Shown piece after piece: positions 20,711-29,600 of a stretch of 52,701 bases of DNA (the stretch's first letter is position 1; each line of letters begins with the position of its first letter). The stretch comes from a virus, in the IMG/VR virus record IMGVR_UViG_3300042465_005662, positions 1 through 52,701 of that record; one strand, given 5' to 3'. A program made the position numbers and the translations under genes. The notes beneath the pieces are model-generated. The model was given only the letters and a program-made list of their open reading frames with translations, made no database searches and was not told where the DNA came from.

Positions 20711-21447
20711 TGCAGCTCGTCCCGATCAGAAACAAGTTCGTCTACCCCACGCTCAAGCGCCTGGACCTGCCCACGGGCCGCGTTTACAGCCTCGACGGCA
20801 ATCCTCCAGTGCCGAGCGTCACCACCATCCTGTCAAGCACCAAGGACAAGGCGCACTTGGACGAGTGGGCCAACAGGGTTGGCCAGGAGGAAGCGGAGCG
20901 CATCAAGAACGAAGCGGCCACCGTGGGCACACACATGCACAACTGCGTGGAGCGCCTGCTCTTGAACAGGCCCCTGGAGACGCCGCGCACGTGGCTACAG
21001 GTCAAGGGCTACCGCATGGGCTACACGCTGATCGAGAAGTTCTTTCCGTATGTCGACGAGGCGTGGGGCACGGAAATTCCTCTGATCTACCCGGGCCGCT
21101 ATGCGGGGACCTCGGATTTCATTGGTGTGTACAAGGGCAAGCCCTGCATTGTTGACTTCAAGCAAACCAACAAAATGAAGCGCCGCTCGTGGATCGAGGA
21201 CTACTTCATCCAGCTTGCTGCGTATGCTGTCGCACACAACCATCAGCACGGCACTGAGATCAACCAGGGTGTGATTCTGATGGTGGCGCAGGACGGAGAA
21301 GTGCAGGAATTTGTCTCCGTTGGCCGCGAGTTTGATGGCTACTGTGACCAGTGGTGGCGCAAGGTTGTGGCGCACGAGAAAAAGGGCCCAGACCTGAGCC
21401 TGGGCCAAAGTACCGTCGAGAGCGGAGAACCCCTGCCTGAGGCGTAG
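20698..21447 (+). CDS. RecB/MGME1-like PD-(D/E)XK exonuclease
   Basis: A 249-aa nuclease. GTHMHNCVE (77-85), E126, GTSDFIGVY with D140, IVDFKQ with D153-x-K155, and the QLAAYA motif (172-177) form the RecB-type nuclease site. Such enzymes degrade single-stranded or end DNA. It overlaps the helicase end by 13 nt (ATG 20698); ATG 20710, overlapping the helicase TAA, is an equally good start. Helicase plus nuclease suggests DNA-end processing, recombination or host DNA breakdown. Confidence 0.88.
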   Translation: MDQVMQLVPIRNKFVYPTLKRLDLPTGRVYSLDGNPPVPSVTTILSSTKDKAHLDEWANRVGQEEAERIKNEAATVGTHMHNCVERLLLNRPLETPRTWLQVKGYRMGYTLIEKFFPYVDEAWGTEIPLIYPGRYAGTSDFIGVYKGKPCIVDFKQTNKMKRRSWIEDYFIQLAAYAVAHNHQHGTEINQGVILMVAQDGEVQEFVSVGREFDGYCDQWWRKVVAHEKKGPDLSLGQSTVESGEPLPEA

Positions 21448-21461
21448 ACGGCAACTGCAAT

Positions 21462-21629
21462 TTATTTCTTCTTGGCCGCGCGCATGTTGTCGACCAAGTT
21501 GGGATAAGGACGGCCAGCAGCTTTGGCGGCAGCTTTGGCAGACGATTTCTTTGCGGGGCTGAGCTTCTTAGGTGCGCCCAGGTCCTTGGGACGAGCTTTG
21601 TCCCACACGGGTTTCTTTGAGGTAGCCAT
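21462..21629 (-). CDS. 55-aa Lys/Ala-rich basic protein
   Basis: A short gene from ATG 21629 to TAA at 21462. The product is extremely basic, beginning MATSKKPVWDKARPKDLGAP, with a histone-H1-like Lys/Ala stretch (SPAKKSSAKAAAKAAG) and ending in RAAKKK. The conserved PYPNLVDNMR segment is seen in similar small phage proteins. DNA binding is likely from composition. It ends 15 nt from the convergent nuclease gene. Confidence 0.7.
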   Translation of the reverse strand: MATSKKPVWDKARPKDLGAPKKLSPAKKSSAKAAAKAAGRPYPNLVDNMRAAKKK

Positions 21630-21632
21630 GGC

Positions 21633-21866
21633 TTAGTTGCACCCACGCTTAGCGATGCCCTTGCCCTTCATGGCCATGCCACCAGAAGCCATCTTGCCCT
21701 TGCCATCGGCTGCAAAGGCAGGCACTTTCTTGCCGTCCTTCATGGCCATAGGCATGCCACCCTTGGCCAGCTTGGTGGGAGTTGCGCCCTTGTGCAGGCG
21801 ACCCTCGTGTTTGTTGACAGCCTTTTGCATCATGGCTTTGTCTTTTTTCACGTCGGCGTGTTTCAT
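21633..21866 (-). CDS. 77-aa basic Lys/Met/Gly-rich protein
   Basis: ATG 21866 has a perfect AAAGGAG that overlaps the upstream stop codon. The product (MKHADVKKDKAMMQKAVNKH...) is rich in Lys, Met and Gly, with GGMPMAMKDGKK and GGMAMKGKG repeats. The type is common in phage late regions and may be packaged with or bind DNA. Function unknown. Confidence 0.7.
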   Translation of the reverse strand: MKHADVKKDKAMMQKAVNKHEGRLHKGATPTKLAKGGMPMAMKDGKKVPAFAADGKGKMASGGMAMKGKGIAKRGCN

Positions 21867-21876
21867 GGGAGCTCCT

Positions 21877-24800
21877 TTAAGGTTGGGGGCGTTGGCCAAG
21901 TTGTTGCTGACGCTGCTGCAGCATTTGGCTGATTGGGTCATTTGGGAACAGCGTAGGGTACATCAGGTTTGATGACTGAGCAGGCGCGGGAGCCGCGGGC
22001 GGCGGACCCATGCGCAGGTTTGGCATGCCACGTGTCTGCGGTGCTGGAGGCAGCTGGCGCAGCATTGATGCTGCGCTCTCGCGAACAGGGGGCTGCGCAG
22101 CTGCTGTGCCGTCTTCCCGGGCCAAGTCAGACGCTTCGAGGGCCGTGATCCGGGCAGGGCCAGGGACGTACGTCGTTGGGGAGATGCCGATGTTTTGCAG
22201 CATGCCTGCCAGCTTCTTGGCTTCCGCAGGGGTGCCCACCTTAGTGATGGACTTGGCGAACTCTGGGTCCTCCAAAGCCTTGGTGAAGATGCGCTGATAC
22301 AGCTGGTCTTCGATACTGCCTGTCAGGCGCAGCATGATGGCCAGTGCACCAGTGCTTGGGTTGATACGGCCCACGGCTGCTTCACGCATGGTGGTCGTCA
22401 GGAACTGGATGCCGGAGCCAAACAGCTTTTTCATCGACTGATCCAGCGAATCAAACGCAGGAATCTGTCCAGTGACGTCAGCAAAAGCATTGACCCGACG
22501 CTGCAGGTCAGCAAGCGTCTTGAGGTCGTTCAAGTGCGCAGTGTTCTTGAACAGCACGCCCAACGACTTCTCGTTGTTCTTGAGGAACGACTCCAGTGCA
22601 CCACCGCCCTGTGCGCCACCTGTGGCCAAGTCCCAGACCTGACGGCGCAGGGCAGCCAGACTCTCGGGGTCTTTGCCTACTTGGTCCACCAGCACACGCA
22701 TAGTGCCTGGATCGCGCAGCGCGGTAGTCAGAATTTGCTGTGGATCGGCATCGGGGCGGCTGGCCCTGGCCAGCAAGCTGTCGAGCTCGTTGTTGGTAGC
22801 GTCCACACGGCGGCGATCGATCTCGCCCATCCGCTTAGCAAAGTCATCGGCGTTGGCCACTTCGTCGCGCAGGCGCTGCTGTATGGGCGCGGGCAGATTC
22901 TCAACAATGTTCTTGTTGTTGTCCAAGATGCTTTTGATCTTCTTGGGGTCCACCAAGCCATCCTGGCCGACAGCACCCTTGGATCGCAGCCAGTCGATTG
23001 AGCCCTTGGTGAGCAGGTCCTCTGCGGCAGGGTTGTTGCCCAAGGTAACGCTGAGCTGGCGCAAGTTGTCCGCTGTCTTGAACGCAGTGCGCATCAGGTC
23101 TTCGTTGGGCAGCAGGAACTCACGGCCCCCGGCCTTTTGCGAAGTCATGAGCAGCGGCAGGCGCTTCTCGTAGCCAGCGTTGTAGTCGTCCAGCGCCATC
23201 TTCATGGCGTCGTATTCCTGACTGACCTTGGGCACCGATCCGAGAACAAGGTCCTCGATGTCTTTGTACCCGGCATTGCCGCGATCGAGCTTGAGCTGCG
23301 CGTCCGCGACCCGCGTTCCGCGGCCCGACATCATGGAGCTGTTGAACGAGTTGACTGCGTCGTGGCGCGCGCGTTGACCAGCGGCCAGCAAGTCCAGTGC
23401 TTCGGGGACGTTGATATCGATGTTCGTGCCTTCGCGGGCAATCATCTCGGCATCAAGCCTGATCTGCTCAGGGTTGACGTAGATTGGGCGGCCAGGGATA
23501 CCGGTGGCCACAGCCACCTCGCCTTTGGTGCCGCCTTTGCCTGTGATACCTGCGGCCTTTTGCAGGGTCATCTGGCGAGCCAGTTCATCTGCAGCCTTCT
23601 TGCCCTTGGTGCCGGAAGGCGCGATCAGGGCGCGCACGTTGGCCACGGTCTGCTCACGCAGTGCTTCGTCTAAGGGGTAGCCAGACAGCTGCTCGTTCAC
23701 GCGCTGGTTGATCAGGGATTCGGTGGCCTGCTTCAGTGCCTCTTGGCGTGCCCGGTCAGTGGCCTGCACCATGTTCTGCAGCATCTTGATCGGCTCAGGC
23801 ATGGGCCCACCCTTGGCTCCCGTTGCGCGGGCCGGGGTGTACTTGGCAACCAGTGCACGGGCAGCCTCTTCGATGTCGTAGGCAGGGTACTGGGGCAGAG
23901 ATTTCCCTGCGTCGGGGCCCTCGCGGAAGCGGGTGTCGGCCAGCGTGCCATCAGGGTTGGTTGCGCGCTTCATGCCGAGGCGAGACAGAACCTTCTGGCG
24001 CATGCCAAAGTCGGCTTCCATGTCGGCCATGAGCACGCCGCGCAGCTCGTTGTTGAGCATGTCGAGGTTCTGTGGGCCGAGGCGCTCGGACAGCGCAGCA
24101 ACTTCCGCGTCACTCACGTCTTTCTTCTGGCGCAGCAGGCCTTCAAAGAAGTTCTGGCGCTCCTGCTGAGCGGCCATGAATGCTTCTTCAATCGGCTGGC
24201 GGGCCTCAGGAGAGAACGAATCAAACAGCGTGGACAAGCGCTTCTGGTTTTCGTTGATGCGGGCCTTGACGGATTCCAGCTCTTTGGGGCCCAGTTGCTC
24301 CAACAACTCCGCCTTACGGCTGAGCAGGGGGCTGTACATGGTGCGCTCGGACACATCGAACATAAAGCCTGCGTCCGCGATCCGTGGATCGGCCAGCGCG
24401 GCCTCCAACTGACGAAGAGCCTGCTGAGCTTCGGGGCTCTCATTGATGGGGCCGAACACCTGTGCCAGCTTGCCTTCGGCGCGCTTAACCAAGACGTTGG
24501 GGATGATGTTGATCAGGGGCAGACGGTAGCCCTTGGGCAAAGAAGCGATGGCTTCCTTTTCGACTTGGCCTAGACCGCCCTGTGCGCCCTTGATCTTGTC
24601 CATGGTCCAGCCAGCAGCTTTGACGCTGGGCAGGCTTGCAGCAGCCAAGGGCAGGCCCATAAAAGCGGCGGCGGGCAGGAGGTCTTTATACAAGTCCTTG
24701 TATGGGTTGGACTCGTCCATGTTCTCTTCGACGGCCTGACGCAGGCCCTCGTATCCCGCACCAAAAGCAATGTCGGTGGCCGCAGCAGCCATGGGGCTTT

Positions 24801-25281
24801 TCTGCGCGTACTGCACAGCGCTGTTGGCGATCGACTTGAGCACACCTGCACCGGGCTCAGCAGCCTTGACCATGGGAGCAGTCCGGGCAGCGTAGGCCAA
24901 GATACCTGTAAATGGCAGCGTGCCGCCAACACCTTCGCCCACGGCACGGGCATAGCGCTCTGTTGCGTTGACAGGCGTGCGCTCGCCTCTGTTGAAGAAC
25001 TTGGCCAACGTGGCCACTTGGTCCTCTTGCATGCCCAGGCCCTGGCCAATCTTCTTGGCTGCGAAGTCAGGCAGAGCAAACAGAGCGCTGTTGAATCCCC
25101 AGGAGAAGTTGTTGATCAGGCCTTGCGCTGTCTTGCCGTCAGGGGCAGGCATATCGGGGCCCGTGGCCCGCGGATCGACAGACATGGGCGCTGCCTGTGC
25201 AGGAGCGCCCTCTGCCCTGCCGACAACCTCACCGGTTGCCATGTCAATGACTTCTCCACGGGTATTGGTCAGCGTAGGCAT
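21877..25281 (-). CDS. Large internal/ejection-type virion protein (1134 aa)
   Basis: A 1134-aa protein with an Ala-rich helical N-terminal third and long helical, coiled-coil-like segments (AEAKAR.., ELLEQLGPKELESVKARINE about 330-345). Hydrophobic stretches lie around 110-190 and 205-225. No transglycosylase or peptidase motif is evident. Size, composition and position at the end of the late operon fit internal or ejection proteins of short-tailed phages. TAATG overlap links it to the preceding gene. Assignment to the virion is inference. Confidence 0.6.
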   Translation of the reverse strand: MPTLTNTRGEVIDMATGEVVGRAEGAPAQAAPMSVDPRATGPDMPAPDGKTAQGLINNFSWGFNSALFALPDFAAKKIGQGLGMQEDQVATLAKFFNRGERTPVNATERYARAVGEGVGGTLPFTGILAYAARTAPMVKAAEPGAGVLKSIANSAVQYAQKSPMAAAATDIAFGAGYEGLRQAVEENMDESNPYKDLYKDLLPAAAFMGLPLAAASLPSVKAAGWTMDKIKGAQGGLGQVEKEAIASLPKGYRLPLINIIPNVLVKRAEGKLAQVFGPINESPEAQQALRQLEAALADPRIADAGFMFDVSERTMYSPLLSRKAELLEQLGPKELESVKARINENQKRLSTLFDSFSPEARQPIEEAFMAAQQERQNFFEGLLRQKKDVSDAEVAALSERLGPQNLDMLNNELRGVLMADMEADFGMRQKVLSRLGMKRATNPDGTLADTRFREGPDAGKSLPQYPAYDIEEAARALVAKYTPARATGAKGGPMPEPIKMLQNMVQATDRARQEALKQATESLINQRVNEQLSGYPLDEALREQTVANVRALIAPSGTKGKKAADELARQMTLQKAAGITGKGGTKGEVAVATGIPGRPIYVNPEQIRLDAEMIAREGTNIDINVPEALDLLAAGQRARHDAVNSFNSSMMSGRGTRVADAQLKLDRGNAGYKDIEDLVLGSVPKVSQEYDAMKMALDDYNAGYEKRLPLLMTSQKAGGREFLLPNEDLMRTAFKTADNLRQLSVTLGNNPAAEDLLTKGSIDWLRSKGAVGQDGLVDPKKIKSILDNNKNIVENLPAPIQQRLRDEVANADDFAKRMGEIDRRRVDATNNELDSLLARASRPDADPQQILTTALRDPGTMRVLVDQVGKDPESLAALRRQVWDLATGGAQGGGALESFLKNNEKSLGVLFKNTAHLNDLKTLADLQRRVNAFADVTGQIPAFDSLDQSMKKLFGSGIQFLTTTMREAAVGRINPSTGALAIMLRLTGSIEDQLYQRIFTKALEDPEFAKSITKVGTPAEAKKLAGMLQNIGISPTTYVPGPARITALEASDLAREDGTAAAQPPVRESAASMLRQLPPAPQTRGMPNLRMGPPPAAPAPAQSSNLMYPTLFPNDPISQMLQQRQQQLGQRPQP

Positions 25282-27725
25282 TATTGGTTCAGAGCTCGCA
25301 GTTGAGTTGGATTGAATTGCTGAACTGTACCATTGGGCATGCGTACGTGGACCACGGCCCGCGGGTCTTGCGTTTTGCCAATTGTGCTTCCCAAGAACGT
25401 GAACATGATGCGTTGCTGATCGGGATTTGATGGGACGACAAATGGGTCATTTTTGGTCCCTGTGTTAGGGGTGCGCATGACGTAGTCATCCTTCTCGTAA
25501 CCCAGCTGTGTCAGCACCTGCTGACGTCCATTACGCAAGCTAGTCTCGATCGCGTTCAATGTTTTTGCGGCCAGTTCTTTGTTCTGGAAGAAGCCTACGG
25601 GATTGTTAATTGCTTCGGCCAGCTCCCGAGCCCATTCCTGCTCTTGAACAGCTACGCGACCGCTTTCATTTGCAGAGGCGATGCTTTTTGTGAGGGTATT
25701 CAGCATGGTTTTCATGCGAATCTTTGCATCCTCTTGATCGAGGTTAGGCTTGATTGCCCCGGTCGGGTCCAGAGGGACAAACAAGTTATTGACCTTGTCC
25801 ACGAAGAAGGCACCGGGAGAGTACAGTTGTTGGAACAGGCCTCTAACATCATCCACGCCCCGCAGCGAATTGTCAAAAGATCGCAAGGTGCCTCCCAGCT
25901 TGACGCGCTCGGACTTGTCTGTCTCGATGGTGGTCGGGGCTTCGCCTCGGTTTTCAACATACGGGTTGTCCGTATTGCGCAACGTGAAGCGGCTGCTGAC
26001 CGCGGACTTGACGGCAGGATCGTTGGCGTCAATGCCCGAGCCCACAAACGAGCCGCTCTTAGTCTTGGTGACACGCAAACCCATGCCTGCGTCTTCAACA
26101 ATGCCGCCACCGGCCTGCTTGGCCTGCTCTTGCAATATTTTGTAGTCGCCTTCGAGCATCTTCAGCTTGACAGCCTGGGCATACTTGTCCTGTGCGTCCA
26201 CATCGCCAATGGCTTGTTGGAGTGCAGCCATCTTGCCCTTGACACCGAGCTCGCGCTCTTGTGCAGCGATTGCGGCAAAGCCGCGTGGCAGGCCAGAGGC
26301 GGCATCTGCCAAGGCCATGGCAAACGTAGGCTTGCGGGTCCCGGCCAGCTTCAGGCCCGCCTCCGACAATAAGAGCAGTGCGTTGATCTTAGCTGACTCC
26401 TTGTCGTCGCCCAGGATCTCTGCAAACAAGGGCTCGTACTCTGCCCGCGCGTCGCGAATGCGGTCGACCTTGCTCTTTTCCTTGACGGCTTCCTTAATGG
26501 CCCCGGCCACGCCAGTGTCCTTTTGACGCTTGTCAAAAGCACTCAGCTTGTCAGTAATAAATGCGCCCAAGTCATCTTCTGCGGGGGCCTCGACAGGCGT
26601 CTCTTGGCCAGCTGCAGCCGCAGAGGCAGCCATTGCAGGAGGTGCTGCCATGGGGATGGGCGTAGCTGCTTCACCGGGACGCTGCTGCGTCATGGTGTTC
26701 ATGTCCATTCGCATGGTGACCGGGCGCTGGCCTGCTGCAATCAATTCTTCACGGGTATCTGTGGGAATTTGACTGGCCATGCTGCTGCCCATACCGCCGT
26801 CGCCAGGGCCACCCCTGCCTGACACATAAGCTGATCCCGAGCCTACGCCCAGTGCGGGACCAACAAGGGCCGCGGCGCGCGGGAACTGTTCCGAGAGACG
26901 CGACACGCCTTGCTGGATGCCCTGCGTAAAGGTGGGCGTCAACAGGTCGCCGCCACGTTGAATCTGTTCAGCCGTGAACTTGCCGCCCGGGCCGCGCAGG
27001 TTTTCCAGGTAGGGCTGGGAAATGCCTTGAGGCGTCATGAACATTCGACCGAGCGCCGCGTTGGCCGACGAGCCCAGCTGACTGGCCTTGCTGCCCACGA
27101 ACTGAGCGGCGCGCATGGCAGGGTTGATGAATGCACCAGCGGCGGCATACATCGGAGGCATACCGTCGGGCGTAAGCGGCGCTACTTCGCCGCCGTAAGC
27201 GTAGCCCTGTGGGGCCTCAGCCCCCTGGGAAAAAGGGGGAGCACTCTCCATGCCCTGAGGCATGGGAATACCACCCTGAGGCATGGCCGGAGCAGATTGA
27301 GGGGCACCCATCTGGTCAGGGGCAGGCATGCCTGCGCCAGGGGCCTGACCGGCAGGAGCTTGCGCGCCGGGAGGAGCCATGGCTTGACCCTGGGGCAGTG
27401 CGCCAATACCCGCCTGCTGGGCACCCATCTGGCCCATCAACATGGCCAGCACCTCTGGAGGCGTTTCCATGGCGGCTTCTTCGCCCACCATTTGCGCCAG
27501 TTCCATGTAGCGAGCGTCCACCGAGCGCATGTCACCGCGCAGGTTGTTCATCAGGATTTCTGGATTCTGAGGCGTGCGCGCCATTGGAGGCATGTCCTCC
27601 ATGTCGGCGTTCTCGTCTTGGTCGGCCATCTCTTCCATGTCAAAGCCCGACATGATGCCAGTGCCCTGTGCTTCCTTGGACAGAGGCATTGCGAACATGG
27701 CTCGCTTGAGGATTTCTTCTTTCAT
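25281..27725 (-). CDS. Large Met/Pro/Gln-rich virion protein (814 aa)
   Basis: The N-terminal 250 residues are low-complexity, with NNLRGDMRSVDARYMELAQM and a Met/Pro/Gly/Gln-rich run (about 95-185). The C-terminal two thirds are helical, with acidic and charged segments. It lies between two other giant virion-type genes and begins behind AAGGAAG. Likely part of the internal/ejection apparatus; no enzyme motif is seen. Confidence 0.55.
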   Translation of the reverse strand: MKEEILKRAMFAMPLSKEAQGTGIMSGFDMEEMADQDENADMEDMPPMARTPQNPEILMNNLRGDMRSVDARYMELAQMVGEEAAMETPPEVLAMLMGQMGAQQAGIGALPQGQAMAPPGAQAPAGQAPGAGMPAPDQMGAPQSAPAMPQGGIPMPQGMESAPPFSQGAEAPQGYAYGGEVAPLTPDGMPPMYAAAGAFINPAMRAAQFVGSKASQLGSSANAALGRMFMTPQGISQPYLENLRGPGGKFTAEQIQRGGDLLTPTFTQGIQQGVSRLSEQFPRAAALVGPALGVGSGSAYVSGRGGPGDGGMGSSMASQIPTDTREELIAAGQRPVTMRMDMNTMTQQRPGEAATPIPMAAPPAMAASAAAAGQETPVEAPAEDDLGAFITDKLSAFDKRQKDTGVAGAIKEAVKEKSKVDRIRDARAEYEPLFAEILGDDKESAKINALLLLSEAGLKLAGTRKPTFAMALADAASGLPRGFAAIAAQERELGVKGKMAALQQAIGDVDAQDKYAQAVKLKMLEGDYKILQEQAKQAGGGIVEDAGMGLRVTKTKSGSFVGSGIDANDPAVKSAVSSRFTLRNTDNPYVENRGEAPTTIETDKSERVKLGGTLRSFDNSLRGVDDVRGLFQQLYSPGAFFVDKVNNLFVPLDPTGAIKPNLDQEDAKIRMKTMLNTLTKSIASANESGRVAVQEQEWARELAEAINNPVGFFQNKELAAKTLNAIETSLRNGRQQVLTQLGYEKDDYVMRTPNTGTKNDPFVVPSNPDQQRIMFTFLGSTIGKTQDPRAVVHVRMPNGTVQQFNPTQLRALNQ

Positions 27726-27734
27726 GTTTCTTCC

Positions 27735-29597
27735 TTAAATAACGCCTGCTGTGCGCGCAGCACCTGTAGCGCCTAGCGCCGCAATGCCCAAGCCCGCAGC
27801 CTGCTGGAAAGGGCTTGGAGCGGCCTGTGTCTGTTGCATGCTGGACATCTGCGACGACGGGGCGCCCCTGTAAATATCCGACAGGAATGCTGCCTGCTGG
27901 TACGGCTGCATGTTTTGCTGCAAAGTGTTTTGGCGCTGTGCGTCCAGCTCGGACTGGGCCTGCTTTTGCTGCGACGAGCCCAGGTTGTACAGGAAGTTGG
28001 TGTCCTGTTGGCCAAGGGCCTGAGCTTGTTGGCCAAGAGCCGCGTTCTGCATGCCGATGTTGGCTTGCTGCGTGCCAAGAGAACCGAGGCCCTGGGCTAT
28101 GTTCTGGCCAATGCCAAACTGCTGGCTGGCCAAGTTGCCAATGCCCTGGGCCATGGATTGGCCAAGCTGGGACTGCTGGCCATAGATGTTGGCCTGCTGG
28201 CCAGCAATGTTGCCGTACAGGCCCGAGAGGCCTGCCAGTTGGCCAGAAAGGTTGCCCTGCAAACCTGCTGCGGCTTGGCCAATTTGTGCTTGTTGAAGCT
28301 CCTGCTGGCCCATCGTCTGGCCCACATTTGCCTTCAACCCTGCTGCTGCCTGCCCGAATTGTGCCTGCTGCGCTGCTTGTTGGCCCACGGTCTGGCCGAT
28401 GTTGCTTGTCAGCCCTGCTGCGCCCTGACCGAGCTGTGCCTGCTGCAAAGACTGCTGCCCGTACAAGCCACCAATACCCTGAAGGGCTTGCGCCTGCTGA
28501 AGAGCCTGCTGTTGTTGTGTCTGACCAAACTGGCCTTGCATGCCTGCAGCGCCCTGCAGCCCTTGTGCTTGCGCCAGCTGGCGACCCTGCTGCTGCTCAA
28601 ACGCTTGTTGTGCCTGGGTAGAGGCCTGGTTGTAGCCCTGCGACAAACCGCCTACGATCGCCGCGTTGCGCTGCTCAGAGATAGCGCGCTCCAGCTCTGC
28701 CCGTTGCACGCCCTCGCGGCTGCCACCAAAGGCCCCGGCGCGCGTGGCTTGTGCCTGGAGATTTTGGCGAGAGATGTCACCTTGGCGATTGATCTGACGA
28801 ATAGACTCGTCAATCACCTGCTGCTGGTACGGATTCATGAATGCCTGAGCACGGCTCGGGTCATACATTTGGGCAGCGCCTTGCAGCGCTCCAATGCCCT
28901 GGCCCAGAGTGCCTTGAGCTTGACTGAAGTCAGTAGGGGCCGCGCCTCCTGCGATCCGCTCTGCTTGGCCAAGCGTGGACAGGGACTGACCCATGTTGGC
29001 TTGGGAGTACTGGTTGGCCATGTCAGCGGCACTGCCAAGGTAGCCTTGGGACCTCCCAAAGTCAGCCTGGGAGTACTGGTCCGCCATGTTCGCAGCACTG
29101 CCAAGGTAGCCTTGGGACTGGCCAAGGCCAGCCTGCTGATACTGCTGAGCCATGCCCTGGGCACCTTGAATGCCTTGTGCGCCCATGCCGATCAACGGAA
29201 CGCCTGCGCCAGCCAATTGAGCGCTTTGACCCATCTGGCCAATAGGGATGGCCGCTTGATTCATCGCGGCCTGCGCAGCGCCAAACTGGCCACGGGTATC
29301 TGCTCCACGCAACACGTCGGCGGCTTCGCCAAGCATGCTGCTGCCTGCGGTGACGTCGCGAGCCCCAGCGGTCAGGAACGGCTGATAAGCACCAATGCCC
29401 TGACGACCCATTTGCAGGGCGGTCAACTGATCGGGGCTCATGCCCGCGACTTCGTAGTCAGGGGTCAGGTATTCGCCGCTGAGGGCGTTCAGGTTGGCGG
29501 CATCGGTCAGCACCTTGGCCGAGTCCATGAGGCCGACTTTGCGCTCCTCAATATCCGGCGCTTCGCGCGATATGGTTTCTTGAACTTGATTCGCCAT
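27735..29597 (-). CDS. Gln/Ala/Gly-repeat virion protein (620 aa)
   Basis: The central 450 residues consist of imperfect repeats rich in Gln, Ala and Gly. Examples are QYSQANMGQSLSTLGQA, GYLGSAA.MA.QYSQA (three copies, about 165-215) and QQAQFGQAAAGLKANVGQT (several copies, about 370-450). It resembles long helical or fibrous virion proteins found in marine and freshwater podoviruses. The N-terminus (about 1-90) is more ordered. The repeats are also visible in DNA, for instance near 29031-29055 and 29096-29120. Confidence 0.6.
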   Translation of the reverse strand: MANQVQETISREAPDIEERKVGLMDSAKVLTDAANLNALSGEYLTPDYEVAGMSPDQLTALQMGRQGIGAYQPFLTAGARDVTAGSSMLGEAADVLRGADTRGQFGAAQAAMNQAAIPIGQMGQSAQLAGAGVPLIGMGAQGIQGAQGMAQQYQQAGLGQSQGYLGSAANMADQYSQADFGRSQGYLGSAADMANQYSQANMGQSLSTLGQAERIAGGAAPTDFSQAQGTLGQGIGALQGAAQMYDPSRAQAFMNPYQQQVIDESIRQINRQGDISRQNLQAQATRAGAFGGSREGVQRAELERAISEQRNAAIVGGLSQGYNQASTQAQQAFEQQQGRQLAQAQGLQGAAGMQGQFGQTQQQQALQQAQALQGIGGLYGQQSLQQAQLGQGAAGLTSNIGQTVGQQAAQQAQFGQAAAGLKANVGQTMGQQELQQAQIGQAAAGLQGNLSGQLAGLSGLYGNIAGQQANIYGQQSQLGQSMAQGIGNLASQQFGIGQNIAQGLGSLGTQQANIGMQNAALGQQAQALGQQDTNFLYNLGSSQQKQAQSELDAQRQNTLQQNMQPYQQAAFLSDIYRGAPSSQMSSMQQTQAAPSPFQQAAGLGIAALGATGAARTAGVI

Positions 29598-29600
29598 AGA

